In this document: positions 35,852 through 45,001 of the stretch, in pieces | Numbering within the stretch: position 1 is the stretch's first letter | How the letters are laid out: every line of letters begins with the position of its first letter | Origin: Phycisphaerales bacterium | Lineage (GTDB): Bacteria > Planctomycetota > Phycisphaerae > Phycisphaerales > UBA1924 | Length of the DNA: 64,000 bases | Direction of reading: 5' to 3' | Assembly: GCA_028279375.1 (NCBI GenBank) | Contig: JANQNW010000019.1 | Coordinates: 1-64,000, forward strand | Position numbers and translations under genes: made by a program | Notes under the pieces: model-generated | The model's database searches: none | The model's input: the letters and a program-made list of their open reading frames with translations, nothing else | Told to the model about the DNA's origin: nothing

Positions 35852-36296
35852 CGGCGCCTCCCTCGATCGGCTGCACGATCAGATCGAGCGCCGGCGATCC
35901 GCCTGCAGCGCACGCCTTCATGATCCGGTGCACGCGCTCATAGGACGCCCAGCGCGGGGCGCGCACAAGCACGCGCAGATTCTCATCCCGCGCCAGCGCG
36001 ATCGCGATCGCTTCGCTGAGATCCGCAAGGCCGTCGTCGGTCTCGTCGAAACTCCGCGTGCCGACGCGCACGCCTGCGCCGTCGTCGAGAGGCAGGACAT
36101 TGACGATCATCCGCTTGTCACGCGGCGCATCGACGCTCTGGCCCGGCTCGACCTCGGGAAGCGCCATGCGCAAGCGCTCCGCGCTGGTGATCTGCGCGAC
36201 GAGCACGAAGAATACGATGAGCAGGAAGACGACATCCACCATGGGCGTCATGTTGGGTCGCACTTCCGCCGGACCTGATCCGAAGACGCGGGCCAT
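35844..36296 (-). CDS. ExbD/TolR-family protein 1
   Basis: 150 residues beginning MARVFGSGPAEVRPNMTPMV, then DVVFLLIVFFVL, the single membrane helix with the essential Asp. The periplasmic domain is different from that of ExbD 2, so the pair probably form a heterodimeric rotor as in some gliding or Agl-like systems. It begins six bases after the ExbB-like stop. Confidence 0.88.
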   Translation of the reverse strand: MARVFGSGPAEVRPNMTPMVDVVFLLIVFFVLVAQITSAERLRMALPEVEPGQSVDAPRDKRMIVNVLPLDDGAGVRVGTRSFDETDDGLADLSEAIAIALARDENLRVLVRAPRWASYERVHRIMKACAAGGSPALDLIVQPIEGGADG

Positions 36297-36302
36297 GATG
36301 AG

Positions 36303-37130
36303 TCAGGCGACGCCGACGGGCGTCCGATCGGCTTTCTCGGCGCCCGCCTGCTCGGGCCGGAATCGATTGAGCATGTCCTCGATTGCGAGCGAGGTCTCCG
36401 CGGTGAGGCTGTCGATCGAGTTGCGAATCAGCGCGTACCCCGCCAGCGCCGGAATCGCGACGACGAGCCCCCAGAACGTCGTGGTCAACGCCGTGCCGAT
36501 GCCGCTGGCGAGTCCGACGGGGTCTGGCGAGCCACCGGCGCTGACGATCTCCTGAAACGCGAGGATCATGCCGTAGACAGTCCCGAAGAGCCCGATCATC
36601 GGCGAAACGGCGCCGATGATGTTGAGCGTCTCGACGCGCCGAAGTCGGTCGGCCGTGAACTCCTCCGTTGCGCGCTCGAAAGCGCGCATCATGGCGTCGT
36701 AGCCATAGTTCGATTCATTGATCGCAGCGCGCATGACGCGCGCGAAGTAGGACTCGCTGCCCTTGAGGGCGGCTTCGGCGCCGTCGAAATCCTCGCGCCG
36801 CAGCGCCGAGCGTGTCTCCTCGAGAAGGTCCCCAGGCAGAATGTCCTGCCTCCGATTGCTTCGGATGATCGCGATCATGAGGGCGATCGAGGAAGCGGAG
36901 AGCGCCAGCAGGAACCAGATGATGAGCGAGCCGAGCAGCTCGATGCTGCCAGTCCGCCTGTTCTTCTGAATGAAGAACGCCTCGGCCAGGCTGATGCGCA
37001 CCTGCTGCGATGCGTCCTGCGCGATGCTCGTCCCCTCGACCTGCGCTCCGGCCGGCTGCGCGAAGATCACGGCGCCGACCAGGAGGCCTCCGAGCGCCAG
37101 CGCGACGATGATGAGTGCATGTCTCCTCAA
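36303..37130 (-). CDS. MotA/TolQ/ExbB proton channel family protein
   Basis: 275 residues with a cleavable signal (ALGGLLVGAVIFAQPAGAQ), a TM helix (LIIWFLLALSASSIALMIAII), a cytoplasmic loop, and two TM helices with the family hallmark IGAVSPMIGLFGTVYGMILAF and GLVVAIPALAGYALI. It is the stator/rotor partner of the two ExbD proteins that couples the proton gradient to motion in the envelope. Confidence 0.9.
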   Translation of the reverse strand: MRRHALIIVALALGGLLVGAVIFAQPAGAQVEGTSIAQDASQQVRISLAEAFFIQKNRRTGSIELLGSLIIWFLLALSASSIALMIAIIRSNRRQDILPGDLLEETRSALRREDFDGAEAALKGSESYFARVMRAAINESNYGYDAMMRAFERATEEFTADRLRRVETLNIIGAVSPMIGLFGTVYGMILAFQEIVSAGGSPDPVGLASGIGTALTTTFWGLVVAIPALAGYALIRNSIDSLTAETSLAIEDMLNRFRPEQAGAEKADRTPVGVA

Positions 37131-37163
37131 GATCCTCTCCCGACGCTCCGCTGCGATCGAGCG

Positions 37164-38138
37164 TCATTGACTCTCGTTGAACTCCTCGAGACTGATGAAC
37201 TTGTAACCATCCTTGCCGCCATGGGCCAGACCGATGCGCTCCATCAAGCCTGAACTGTCCTGATTGAGGATCTGGATCGTCTTGATGACGATGCGCCGAT
37301 CGCCGCGGCGATTCCGGGGGTTGAGCGAGTCCAGCCTGCCGAGCACGCGCACGGGACTGAGGTCTTCATCGTCCACGCCGCGCAGGTCGGTGGAGAGAAG
37401 GAAGATCGCGTCGGGTTTCATCCGGATCGCCGACTCGAGGGCGCCGAGCGGATCGGAAAGGCCGGCGGGCGTCACGCCGTCGAGCCACCGAGAGACGGCT
37501 TCCTTGTTCCGGCGCGTCGCATCGATGAGCACGGGCCTCCGCGCGCTCGTCGGGATCTTCGGAGCGATGAACGCGCGTCCCTCGGCGTTGCGAATGAGGA
37601 GGACCTGGAATCGCTGCATCGGATGCAGCGCTTCGATCGAGCGCTTGAGTTCCCGCATGACATCGACGAGCGTCGAGATCATCGAACCCGAGGCGTCGAC
37701 CACATAGACGATATCCCGCGCATCAGAGGCGCCGACCCCTGCGAAGTCGACGCGCGCATGCTCCGTGTCCATCGCGCGGATTTCCATCGAAAGCGGTGGG
37801 GTCTCGAGCGCCAGATCGTCGAGCGAATCCGAGAGCGATCCAATCGACGCGAGCACATCGTCCAGTTCGAGTTCAGGCGTCTGCTCCTCGGGCGGCGCCT
37901 CAACGCTCTTCACTTCGGAGGACTCGATGGCTTCACTGGGCCGCGGCGCCGGCGCGGGGGCGTCGAAGCTGACGGTCGCCGGCGGGCCGGACTCTTCGGC
38001 GAGATGCGCCACAGACCAGACGATGAAGAACCCGGAAGCGATGAGGGCGCCATGCAGAGCGATCGAGACGATCCAGGGAATCGCGTCTTCAGCGCAGAAG
38101 CGCGGGGAATCGCTCATCTCATTGCGTTTTTCACGCAT
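37164..38138 (-). CDS. VWA-domain membrane protein of the Exb-like operon
   Basis: 324 residues. One membrane helix (WIVSIALHGALIASGFFIVW) is followed by a Pro/Ala/Glu linker and a von Willebrand A domain with the MIDAS motif DIVYVVDASGSMIS and later DAIFLLSTDLRGV. The layout resembles a TonB-like N-terminus joined to a metal-ion-dependent binding domain. It is the second gene of the operon, 33 bases before the ExbB-like gene. The start could be at the second Met (MSDSPR). Confidence 0.82.
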   Translation of the reverse strand: MREKRNEMSDSPRFCAEDAIPWIVSIALHGALIASGFFIVWSVAHLAEESGPPATVSFDAPAPAPRPSEAIESSEVKSVEAPPEEQTPELELDDVLASIGSLSDSLDDLALETPPLSMEIRAMDTEHARVDFAGVGASDARDIVYVVDASGSMISTLVDVMRELKRSIEALHPMQRFQVLLIRNAEGRAFIAPKIPTSARRPVLIDATRRNKEAVSRWLDGVTPAGLSDPLGALESAIRMKPDAIFLLSTDLRGVDDEDLSPVRVLGRLDSLNPRNRRGDRRIVIKTIQILNQDSSGLMERIGLAHGGKDGYKFISLEEFNESQ

Positions 38139-38188
38139 GCGTCATCATGACTCGATCGATCGCCCATGCCCAGGCGGCTGAGCGTTGC

Positions 38189-39067
38189 TCATTCATCCGT
38201 CTCGGGGCTCATTTCTTTCGGTCTTGACTTGAAGATGAGTTTGGAGTCCATGCCGTAACCCGGTCTTGAGACGAAGAGGGCGAAGCACGCCATCAGCAGC
38301 ATGAAGCGCCACATCATGGTCTCCCACGTGCCGCGAGAGACCGAATCGACATAGTCAAGGTGTGGAAGGACCCACATGAACGAATCAGAAGCCGAGCCGA
38401 TTGCGTTGGGCGCGATGTAGGTCATCCACAGCGCCGCGGCCTGGGTTCCCGCCAGGAGCAGCGCGGAGAGTCGGGTGAGCAATCCGAGGAGCAGGAAGAG
38501 GCCGCCGATGAACTCGACGACGCCCGCGGTCGTGCCAAGTGTTGTCGGCCAGTGACCGCTTGCGAATGACGCAGGAAGTCTGGCGTTGCCGGACTCCGGG
38601 AAGACGGAGTTGTAGATGCGGATCGCGATGCGGTGCTTGCCCAGCGCCTCGGCGCCATTCGGGAAGTCCGCGGCTGAGAAATTCCGGGCCACGACGCTTG
38701 CCGGCTCATCCGCCTCATCAACCTCGTCCGCGACATCAGCTGCGGACTCGATCTCGTCCTCGACGGGGTCATCCTGCACGAGCACCAGCTCGAAGTCATC
38801 GCCCCAGGCGCTGACCTGGTTGTCTTCGTCCTCGCTCATGGCGGGGTCCGATTCGTCGAGTCCCTCAGGATCGACGACCCCGCCGGTGCGCGGCGTGATC
38901 ACGCCGAGCTCCGCGAGCACGGCGGCGTCCTGAGGAGAGAACTTCCGATTGCGGAAGAGATCGCCGTAGCCGGCCCAGACGAAGGTCGCAGCCAGCGCGA
39001 GTCGAAGCAGCAGGGGCGTGAGGCCCAGGGCCATGCGGTCTCTGAAGCTCTTGTCGTGCTCTTTCAT
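38189..39067 (-). CDS. DoxX-family membrane protein with long acidic insert
   Basis: 292 residues. The DoxX-like helices are LLLRLALAATFVWAGYGDLF at the N-terminus, then GVVEFIGGLFLLLGLLTRLS and LALLLAGTQAAALW-type segments. Between helices 1 and 2 lies an insert of over 100 residues rich in Asp and Glu (DPVEDEIESAADVADEVDEA). The family is about 120-150 residues and is linked to redox and membrane stress in other bacteria. The start ATG has GAGGA upstream. It is the first gene of the envelope operon. Confidence 0.75.
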   Translation of the reverse strand: MKEHDKSFRDRMALGLTPLLLRLALAATFVWAGYGDLFRNRKFSPQDAAVLAELGVITPRTGGVVDPEGLDESDPAMSEDEDNQVSAWGDDFELVLVQDDPVEDEIESAADVADEVDEADEPASVVARNFSAADFPNGAEALGKHRIAIRIYNSVFPESGNARLPASFASGHWPTTLGTTAGVVEFIGGLFLLLGLLTRLSALLLAGTQAAALWMTYIAPNAIGSASDSFMWVLPHLDYVDSVSRGTWETMMWRFMLLMACFALFVSRPGYGMDSKLIFKSRPKEMSPETDE

Positions 39068-39255
39068 TTGGTTGCGTCCTCTGGAACTGGGATTCACGAG
39101 CGCCCATGCATCGTTCCGAAGGGCGCTGCGAGCATTCCATCAATCATCGTATCTCGGCGGTGTCTGAAAGGCAGGTTTTGGATCATCAGGCCTGTTTGAC
39201 GCGTGTCATTGACCGGAAGCGGCATGCTGGGAGAATGCAGAGACGGATCCACATC

Positions 39256-39342
<87 letters not shown>

Positions 39343-39452
39343 TTTGGTTACAAATCAAACGAGCGCCGCCTTCGCGTCAGGGCGACGCATCATTATCGGG
39401 CAAGGCGTCCATTCTGGGCCGCCGATCGCCCCAATGCCGATGAAAGGCGCCT

Positions 39453-39468
39453 CGGGAGAGGACTCCCG
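39453..39468 (+). promoter_or_regulatory. Hairpin that may mask a ribosome binding site
   Basis: CGGGAG-AGGA-CTCCCG is a perfect six-base-pair stem with the AGGA of the Shine-Dalgarno in the loop, eight bases before the ATG of the small gene. Confidence 0.45.
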
Positions 39469-39476
39469 CGATTGCG

Positions 39477-39800
39477 ATGAACGTCTCTGGACCGAACATC
39501 CCGTTCCACGCGGCTCGCGCCTACGGCATCCAGCGACCGGCGACTGTCGCGCCCGTGAAGCAGGCGCCGACGCCGGAATCGACGTCTCCAGCCGCCACGA
39601 TCGGATCGACAGACGTCGCTCAGACGACGCCGGGCGTCGCATCGCGATTGGTCGCCGGAGTCGTGCCAGGGTCGATTGATTTCTCCGGCTCGGAGCCGAC
39701 CCCGAAGAATGACGCGCTGCCTTTCTATCGCCATCCCGCCGATCGGAACGCCGCGGCCGTCGCGATTCAGCTCGGTCGCTCGCTCGACGTCTCCGGCTGA
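39477..39800 (+). CDS. Small Pro/Ala-rich protein of unknown function
   Basis: 107 residues beginning MNVSGPNIPFHAARAYGIQR, with a central low-complexity Ala/Pro/Thr stretch and a C-terminus YRHPADRNAAAVAIQLGRSL that looks structured. No signal peptide or membrane helix. A perfect hairpin holds its Shine-Dalgarno region in and beside its loop. It ends 39 bases before the PLP enzyme. No family recognised. Confidence 0.5.
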   Translation: MNVSGPNIPFHAARAYGIQRPATVAPVKQAPTPESTSPAATIGSTDVAQTTPGVASRLVAGVVPGSIDFSGSEPTPKNDALPFYRHPADRNAAAVAIQLGRSLDVSG

Positions 39801-39839
39801 CGCGCTGCGTAGGCGCCTCGTCGCCTACCCTAGCGCCGC

Positions 39840-41054
39840 ATGACAACGACGCGCGTCGCAGCCAATCCACTGAAATCGCTCTGGCCGCTCGATCCCGATG
39901 TGGTCTTTCTCAATCATGGGTCATTCGGTTCGTGTCCGCTTGCGGTGCTCGAAGAGCAGCGTCGCATCCGGGATCGGATGGAGCGTCAGCCCGTGCAGTT
40001 CTTCGTGCGCGATCTGCTCAATCTTCTTGACGAGGCGATGACGCCGCTGGCTCAGTTCGTCGGGGCGCCGGCTACCGACATCGTCTTCGTGCCGAACGCG
40101 ACGGCCGGTGTGAACGCAGCGCTTCTCTCGCTCGATCTCGAGCCGGGCGACGAGCTGCTCACGACGAATCATGCGTATAACGCGTGCTGGTGCGCATTGG
40201 ATTCGACCGCGCGGCGCGCGGACGCCGTCGTCCGAGTTGTGGAGATACCGTTTCCGATCCTGTCGGAAGACGATGCTGTGAATGCGATTCTCGCCGGCGT
40301 CACGGACAAGACGCGCATTGCGCTTCTCGATCATGTGACAAGCGCTACAGCGCTTGTGCTTCCGATCCGACGCATCGTGCAGGCGCTCCGAGCGCGCGGC
40401 GTGGAGACCATCGTCGATGGCGCCCACGCGCCGGGAATGGTCGAGGTGCATGTCGCCGAAATCGGCGCCGCTTACTACACCGCCAACTGCCACAAGTGGC
40501 TGTGCGCCCCGAAGGGCGCAGGGTTCCTGTATGTGCGCCCGGATCTGCAGGACACGACGCGTCCGGTGGCGATCAGCCATGGCTACAACGCGTACAAGGG
40601 AGATCGCTCTCGTTTCCGCATGCTCTTCGACTGGGTCGGCACAGATGATCCGAGCGCGTTCCTGACGGTCCCGTATGCCCTTCAATATCTCGAGTCGCTC
40701 GTCGACGGCGGCTGGGATGAGATGCGTCGACGCAATCGAAACCTCGCGCTCTTCGGAAGAGATCGTCTCTGCGAAGCGCTTGCAATCGAGGCGCCGGCGC
40801 CGGACTCAATGATCGGCACGATCGCATCGACGCCGATTCCGGATGGCGCAGGCGAGCCACCCGATTCGCCGTTGTATTCCGATCCGCTGCAGCGCGTGAT
40901 GCTTGAGGAGTTTCGGGTCGAAGCGCCGATCGTGCCGTGGCCAGCGCCGCCGCGGCGCGTAATTCGCCTCTCGGCGGCGCTCTACAACGATGAAGGCGAA
41001 TACGATCTCCTGGCGCGAGCGCTCCGCTCAGCGCTTGAGAGGGAGCGACGCTGA
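39840..41054 (+). CDS. PLP-dependent aminotransferase class V-fold enzyme
   Basis: 404 residues. LNHGSFGSCP near the start, EIGAAYYTANCHKWLCAPKG with the PLP Lys in HKW, and IVDGAHAPGMVEV with the cofactor Asp and His are the isopenicillin N epimerase-like motifs. The substrate is unknown; homologues include cysteine desulfurase-like and epimerase enzymes. Its stop is directly followed by the epimerase gene, so they share a transcript. Confidence 0.85.
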   Translation: MTTTRVAANPLKSLWPLDPDVVFLNHGSFGSCPLAVLEEQRRIRDRMERQPVQFFVRDLLNLLDEAMTPLAQFVGAPATDIVFVPNATAGVNAALLSLDLEPGDELLTTNHAYNACWCALDSTARRADAVVRVVEIPFPILSEDDAVNAILAGVTDKTRIALLDHVTSATALVLPIRRIVQALRARGVETIVDGAHAPGMVEVHVAEIGAAYYTANCHKWLCAPKGAGFLYVRPDLQDTTRPVAISHGYNAYKGDRSRFRMLFDWVGTDDPSAFLTVPYALQYLESLVDGGWDEMRRRNRNLALFGRDRLCEALAIEAPAPDSMIGTIASTPIPDGAGEPPDSPLYSDPLQRVMLEEFRVEAPIVPWPAPPRRVIRLSAALYNDEGEYDLLARALRSALERERR

Positions 41055-41996
41055 ATGGCGGAGACGAGGAAGATCGAGAGAGCCGCCATCTTCGGCGCTA
41101 GTGGCGTCATCGGACGTCAGCTTGCAAAGAAGTTGATTGCTCGTGGGTCGAAAGTGCGCGTCGTCGCGCGATCGCACGAACGCCTGTGCGAGTCCTTCGA
41201 CGTTCACGCCGTGGAGTGTGTCGCCGCCGATGTCAGCGACGCCGCGCAGGCGATCGAGGCCGCTCGCGACTGCGATACGCTCTTCCATTGCGTCGGGCTT
41301 CCCTGGGGCGAGTACACGAGGCACGCAGCGATCGGGCGCGTTGTTGGCGAGGCGCTCCGTGCCACGGGCGCGTTCGGCGTGCTCGTCAGCGGCTATTGGT
41401 CTCGCACGCCGGCGACGAACCTACCCATCACTGATTCGCATCCTCGACCACGACAGAGCGCAGAAACGACTGCGCGTGCCGATCAGGAGGAGTTCATTGA
41501 AGCCGCCGGAGGCGCTTCGGCGATCTTGCCCGACTTCTTCGGTCCCGGCGCCGTCAAGGCTCTGATCAACAGCGCCGTCATCGATGTCGCGACTGGTCGC
41601 GAGCCCAGGTGGCTCGGACGCCTCGATCTCGAACGCGAGTTCATCCATGTTGGCGACGCGGCGGATCTCCTGATCCGTCTTGCAGAGCGACGGGGCGCCG
41701 GGGGCCGCTCTTGGATATTCCCAGGCTCCGGTGTCACGACGCCGCGAACAATCATCGATCTCGCATGCGCACAGACTGGGAATGCGCTGACGCCGTCGAC
41801 ACTGACGCGCGACGAGCTCGCGCAGTCTGCGGATGATCCTGCATCAAAGGCGATGCTTGATCTCCTGCCGATCTACGATGCGCCCGCCACATTCAATGCG
41901 TCCGAACTGCTCGCGCTCGTCAGCGACTTCACGCCAACCTCATACGAGACCGGCGTCGGCGAAGTCATCGCCTGGGCGCGCGAACTCGATTCGTAG
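41055..41996 (+). CDS. NAD-dependent epimerase/dehydratase-like protein
   Basis: 313 residues. N-terminal Rossmann fold IFGASGVIGRQLAKKLIARG; the rest matches atypical SDRs that bind NAD(P). The usual YxxxK is not obvious, so it may not be a classical epimerase. It begins on the base after the preceding stop and is followed 31 bases later by holB-like. Confidence 0.78.
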   Translation: MAETRKIERAAIFGASGVIGRQLAKKLIARGSKVRVVARSHERLCESFDVHAVECVAADVSDAAQAIEAARDCDTLFHCVGLPWGEYTRHAAIGRVVGEALRATGAFGVLVSGYWSRTPATNLPITDSHPRPRQSAETTARADQEEFIEAAGGASAILPDFFGPGAVKALINSAVIDVATGREPRWLGRLDLEREFIHVGDAADLLIRLAERRGAGGRSWIFPGSGVTTPRTIIDLACAQTGNALTPSTLTRDELAQSADDPASKAMLDLLPIYDAPATFNASELLALVSDFTPTSYETGVGEVIAWARELDS

Positions 41997-42027
41997 TCGC
42001 CCGCCGGTCTCTCTATAGTGCGAGAAC

Positions 42028-43107
42028 ATGCCAGTTCGACCGTTTGAGCACATCCTGGGACAACGCGCCGCGGTCGACGTGCTTGCGAACGCGATCGACA
42101 CCGGACGCATCCATCATGCATGGATCTTCCATGGCCCCGAGGGCGTTGGAAAACGCACGGCGGCGATGGCGTTCGCGACTGCGCTCCTGAACCCGAGCGC
42201 GCGCGTTGACGACGCAGGTGTTCTCATTGATGAGCCTGGCGAGACGCAGGCGCTCATTGAGAGCGGATCGCACCCTGACCTGCACGTCGTGACGAAAGAG
42301 CTTGCGCGCCATTCCGAACATGCGGAGATTCGAAATCGGAAGCTCACTACGATTCCCGTCGAGGTGCTTCGCGAGCGCGTGCTGGGGCCGGCGTGGCTGG
42401 CGCCGACGCACAATGCGCATGGGAGCGCATCGAAGGTGTTCATCATCGATGAAGCGGAGTTGATGGCGGCGCCCGCCCAGAATGCGCTGCTGAAAACACT
42501 CGAAGAACCACCGGGTGGCACCGTCATCATCCTCGTCAGCGCCGCGGCTGAGCGCCTGCTTCCGACCATTCGCAGCCGGTGTCAGCGCGTCGCCTTCGGC
42601 CCGCTCTCACAGGAGGAGATGGACAGATGGTTCCGCGGATGGGGCGGCGCTGAAGGCGTCGCCAATGATCCAGCGGCGCTCGAGTGGATTCGCGAGGGGG
42701 CAGGCGGCTCGCCAGGGCGCGCGGTTCTGGCAATTCAGAGCGGGTTGGCGCGCTGGCCTGAAACGCTCGGCGCCATGCTCGAGGCGACGGAGCGGGGGCA
42801 GTTTCAGTCGCAACTCGGCTCGACGATGGCGAAACTCATCGACGACTGGGCGAAGGAATGGGTGAACGCCAACGAGGGCGCCAGCAAGGACGCCGCCAAC
42901 AAGGCGGGGGCCCGTCACATGTTTGCGCTTCTGAATGAACGCGGTCGCCATCGACTACGCGCCTGTGTTAGCGCCGACCGGCTCGACGCGAGCGATGCGC
43001 CGCTGCGATGGCTCGAACAAGTGCGCAAGAGTGAATCACACATCGCAAACAATGTGAATATGACGCTCGCCTTCGAGAATCTCGCGACGCAGCTCGCGCA
43101 GCCCTAA
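42028..43107 (+). CDS. holB: DNA polymerase III delta prime subunit
   Basis: 359 residues, AAA+ fold with GPEGVGKRTAAM (P-loop), FIIDEAELM, ALLKTLEEPPGGTVIILV and RSRCQRVAF. It belongs to the clamp loader that opens the sliding clamp at primer ends. A four-cysteine zinc site of E. coli delta prime is not seen. The 3' end overlaps the convergent phosphofructokinase gene by four bases. Confidence 0.92.
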   Translation: MPVRPFEHILGQRAAVDVLANAIDTGRIHHAWIFHGPEGVGKRTAAMAFATALLNPSARVDDAGVLIDEPGETQALIESGSHPDLHVVTKELARHSEHAEIRNRKLTTIPVEVLRERVLGPAWLAPTHNAHGSASKVFIIDEAELMAAPAQNALLKTLEEPPGGTVIILVSAAAERLLPTIRSRCQRVAFGPLSQEEMDRWFRGWGGAEGVANDPAALEWIREGAGGSPGRAVLAIQSGLARWPETLGAMLEATERGQFQSQLGSTMAKLIDDWAKEWVNANEGASKDAANKAGARHMFALLNERGRHRLRACVSADRLDASDAPLRWLEQVRKSESHIANNVNMTLAFENLATQLAQP

Positions 43108-44204
43108 TCGCCGAAGCAGGTGCCCACGGCCCGCGCCGCCCTGATGAGCGGGTGGTCCGCCGGGATCATGCGCTGCTTATTCGCCGCCTTGCGAATGTCA
43201 ATGTCCGTGATCTTCATGTCCTGACACACGACGAGCCTGTTCGACTCGCCATTCATCAGAACTTCAATCGCATGATGGCCGAACTGGGTCGCGAGGACCC
43301 GATCGGCTGAGATCGGCGTGCCGCCTCGAATCACGTGCCCGAGGATGACCGCGCGGGTCTCAATATTCGAGACGCGCTCGATGTCGTCGGCGAGGATCTC
43401 GGCGATGCCGCCGAGGCGCACGGGATCGGGGCTCGTCGGATCGATCTTCGCGACAACCTGTTCGCCCCCAACGCTCTTGGCGCCCTCCGCGATGCAGATC
43501 AGACTGAAGCGCTTGCCCCAGCGGCTGCGCTCCTCGACGAACTCGCACACCTTCCCGAGGTCGTAAGGGATCTCCGGAATCAGGATGACGTCGGAGCCCG
43601 AGGCGACGCCCGAATGCAGCGCGATCCAGCCCGCGTTGCGCCCCATGACCTCGACGACGATCACGCGATGATGCGACATCGCCGTGGTGTGGAGTCGGTC
43701 GATCGCCTCGGTCGCTGTTTCGACGGCCGTCAGGAATCCGAATGTCAGATCAGTGCCCACGAGATCGTTGTCGATCGTCTTCGGGCAACCGATGCAGTTG
43801 ATGCCGGCTTCGATGAATGGCGCGGCGCCGCTCATCGTGCCGTCGCCTCCGATGAGGACGAGCGCGTCGATGTGATGATGACGAAGATGCTCGAGGCAGC
43901 GATCGGTCACATCCTCGAAGCGCGGGTCTCCGTTCTCGTCGTAGCCGATCGCGTACTGCGCCGGATTCGCCTTGTTCGAGGTGCCCAGGATCGTGCCGCC
44001 GCGCGTCAGGATGCCGGACGCGTCCATGGATGTGAGTGGCTTGATGCGGTTCTGGATGAGTCCGAGATAGCCGTCCTCGATGCCGAAGACCTCGAGGTCG
44101 TAATCGAACATCGCGGTTTTGCAGACTGCTCGGATGACGGCATTGAGTCCGGGGCAGTCGCCGCCACCTGTGAGGACTCCGATTCGCTTGGGCTTCCCGC
44201 TCAT
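43104..44204 (-). CDS. pfkA: 6-phosphofructokinase
   Basis: 366 residues. TGGGDCPGLNAVIRAV, GGDGTMSGA, CPKTIDNDLVGTD and VMGRNAGW are family motifs. GGDGT (Gly at the E. coli 104 position) favours ATP as phosphoryl donor; the Lys in PKTIDND is usual in the group-III/PPi-related branch. It phosphorylates fructose 6-phosphate in glycolysis. The start MSGKPKRIG is chosen over a longer frame. Confidence 0.92.
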   Translation of the reverse strand: MSGKPKRIGVLTGGGDCPGLNAVIRAVCKTAMFDYDLEVFGIEDGYLGLIQNRIKPLTSMDASGILTRGGTILGTSNKANPAQYAIGYDENGDPRFEDVTDRCLEHLRHHHIDALVLIGGDGTMSGAAPFIEAGINCIGCPKTIDNDLVGTDLTFGFLTAVETATEAIDRLHTTAMSHHRVIVVEVMGRNAGWIALHSGVASGSDVILIPEIPYDLGKVCEFVEERSRWGKRFSLICIAEGAKSVGGEQVVAKIDPTSPDPVRLGGIAEILADDIERVSNIETRAVILGHVIRGGTPISADRVLATQFGHHAIEVLMNGESNRLVVCQDMKITDIDIRKAANKQRMIPADHPLIRAARAVGTCFGD

Positions 44205-44463
44205 CAAGGGCTCCTGGATCGGCTGGCGCTCGGTGCGGACGCATCCTGCGCCGACGGTCACGACAGAGCACCGAGCATATCCGGACGCGCCCGACCGGCG
44301 CGGGGCCCTGGTTCACGCGAGATTCCGACGATCTGGCGAGCGAACGCTGGAAAAACGGACCTCTAGGTGGCAATATGACTCGTGCCTGAGCGGGCTACAC
44401 TGGGAGCGAAGCTTGTCACCGACCTCAAGACGCAGAAACCTGACAAGCAAGGAGAGGAGCCTG

Positions 44464-44922
44464 GTGTTCTCACAGACCGCCGAGTATGCGCTCAGAGCCA
44501 TGGCGTGCCTCGCCCTGCACGCCGACGAGAGGGTTTCCTCCGGCCTGCTCGCCGAGACGACCCAGGTCCCGCAGGACTATCTCGCGAAAGTGCTCCAACT
44601 GCTGGCCAAGGCGTCTCTTATCGAGGGACGTCGGGGTGTCGGCGGGGGATACCAGATCGCCCGGTCGCCCTCCGAGGTTCGCCTGCTCGAGGTCATCGAA
44701 GCGGTGGAGCCCCTCAAGCGGATTGACTCGTGCCCGCTTGGCCTGAAATCACACGGGGCGAATCTCTGTCCGCTCCACCGAAAGATGGATGAGGCCGCCC
44801 AGGCGGTGATCGAGATCTTCGACGACTCGACGCTTGCAGACGTCCTGACCACAGGCGCGAGCACGCCCCTCTGCGATAACGGCGGCGGCGGCCGCGCGTC
44901 GCTCACGGTCGATCGCAGCTGA
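44464..44922 (+). CDS. Rrf2-family transcriptional regulator (IscR-like)
   Basis: 152 residues. The winged helix is SQTAEYALRAMACLALH and GLLAETTQVPQDYLAKVLQ. Cys91, Cys103 and His106 (SCPLG, LCPLHRKM) align with IscR Cys92, Cys104 and His107; the middle ligand (IscR Cys98) is Ser97. It may bind a [2Fe-2S] cluster with a different third ligand or respond to another signal. GGAGAGG precedes the GTG start. It is divergent from pfkA. Confidence 0.85.
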   Translation: MFSQTAEYALRAMACLALHADERVSSGLLAETTQVPQDYLAKVLQLLAKASLIEGRRGVGGGYQIARSPSEVRLLEVIEAVEPLKRIDSCPLGLKSHGANLCPLHRKMDEAAQAVIEIFDDSTLADVLTTGASTPLCDNGGGGRASLTVDRS

Positions 44923-45001
44923 ACCTTCGATCTCCACGTCAAGCGACGACCCCGCAGGACCGATATTCCGTCGGAGCGCCTGACCCGCGCCCGTTGGAAC
45001 C

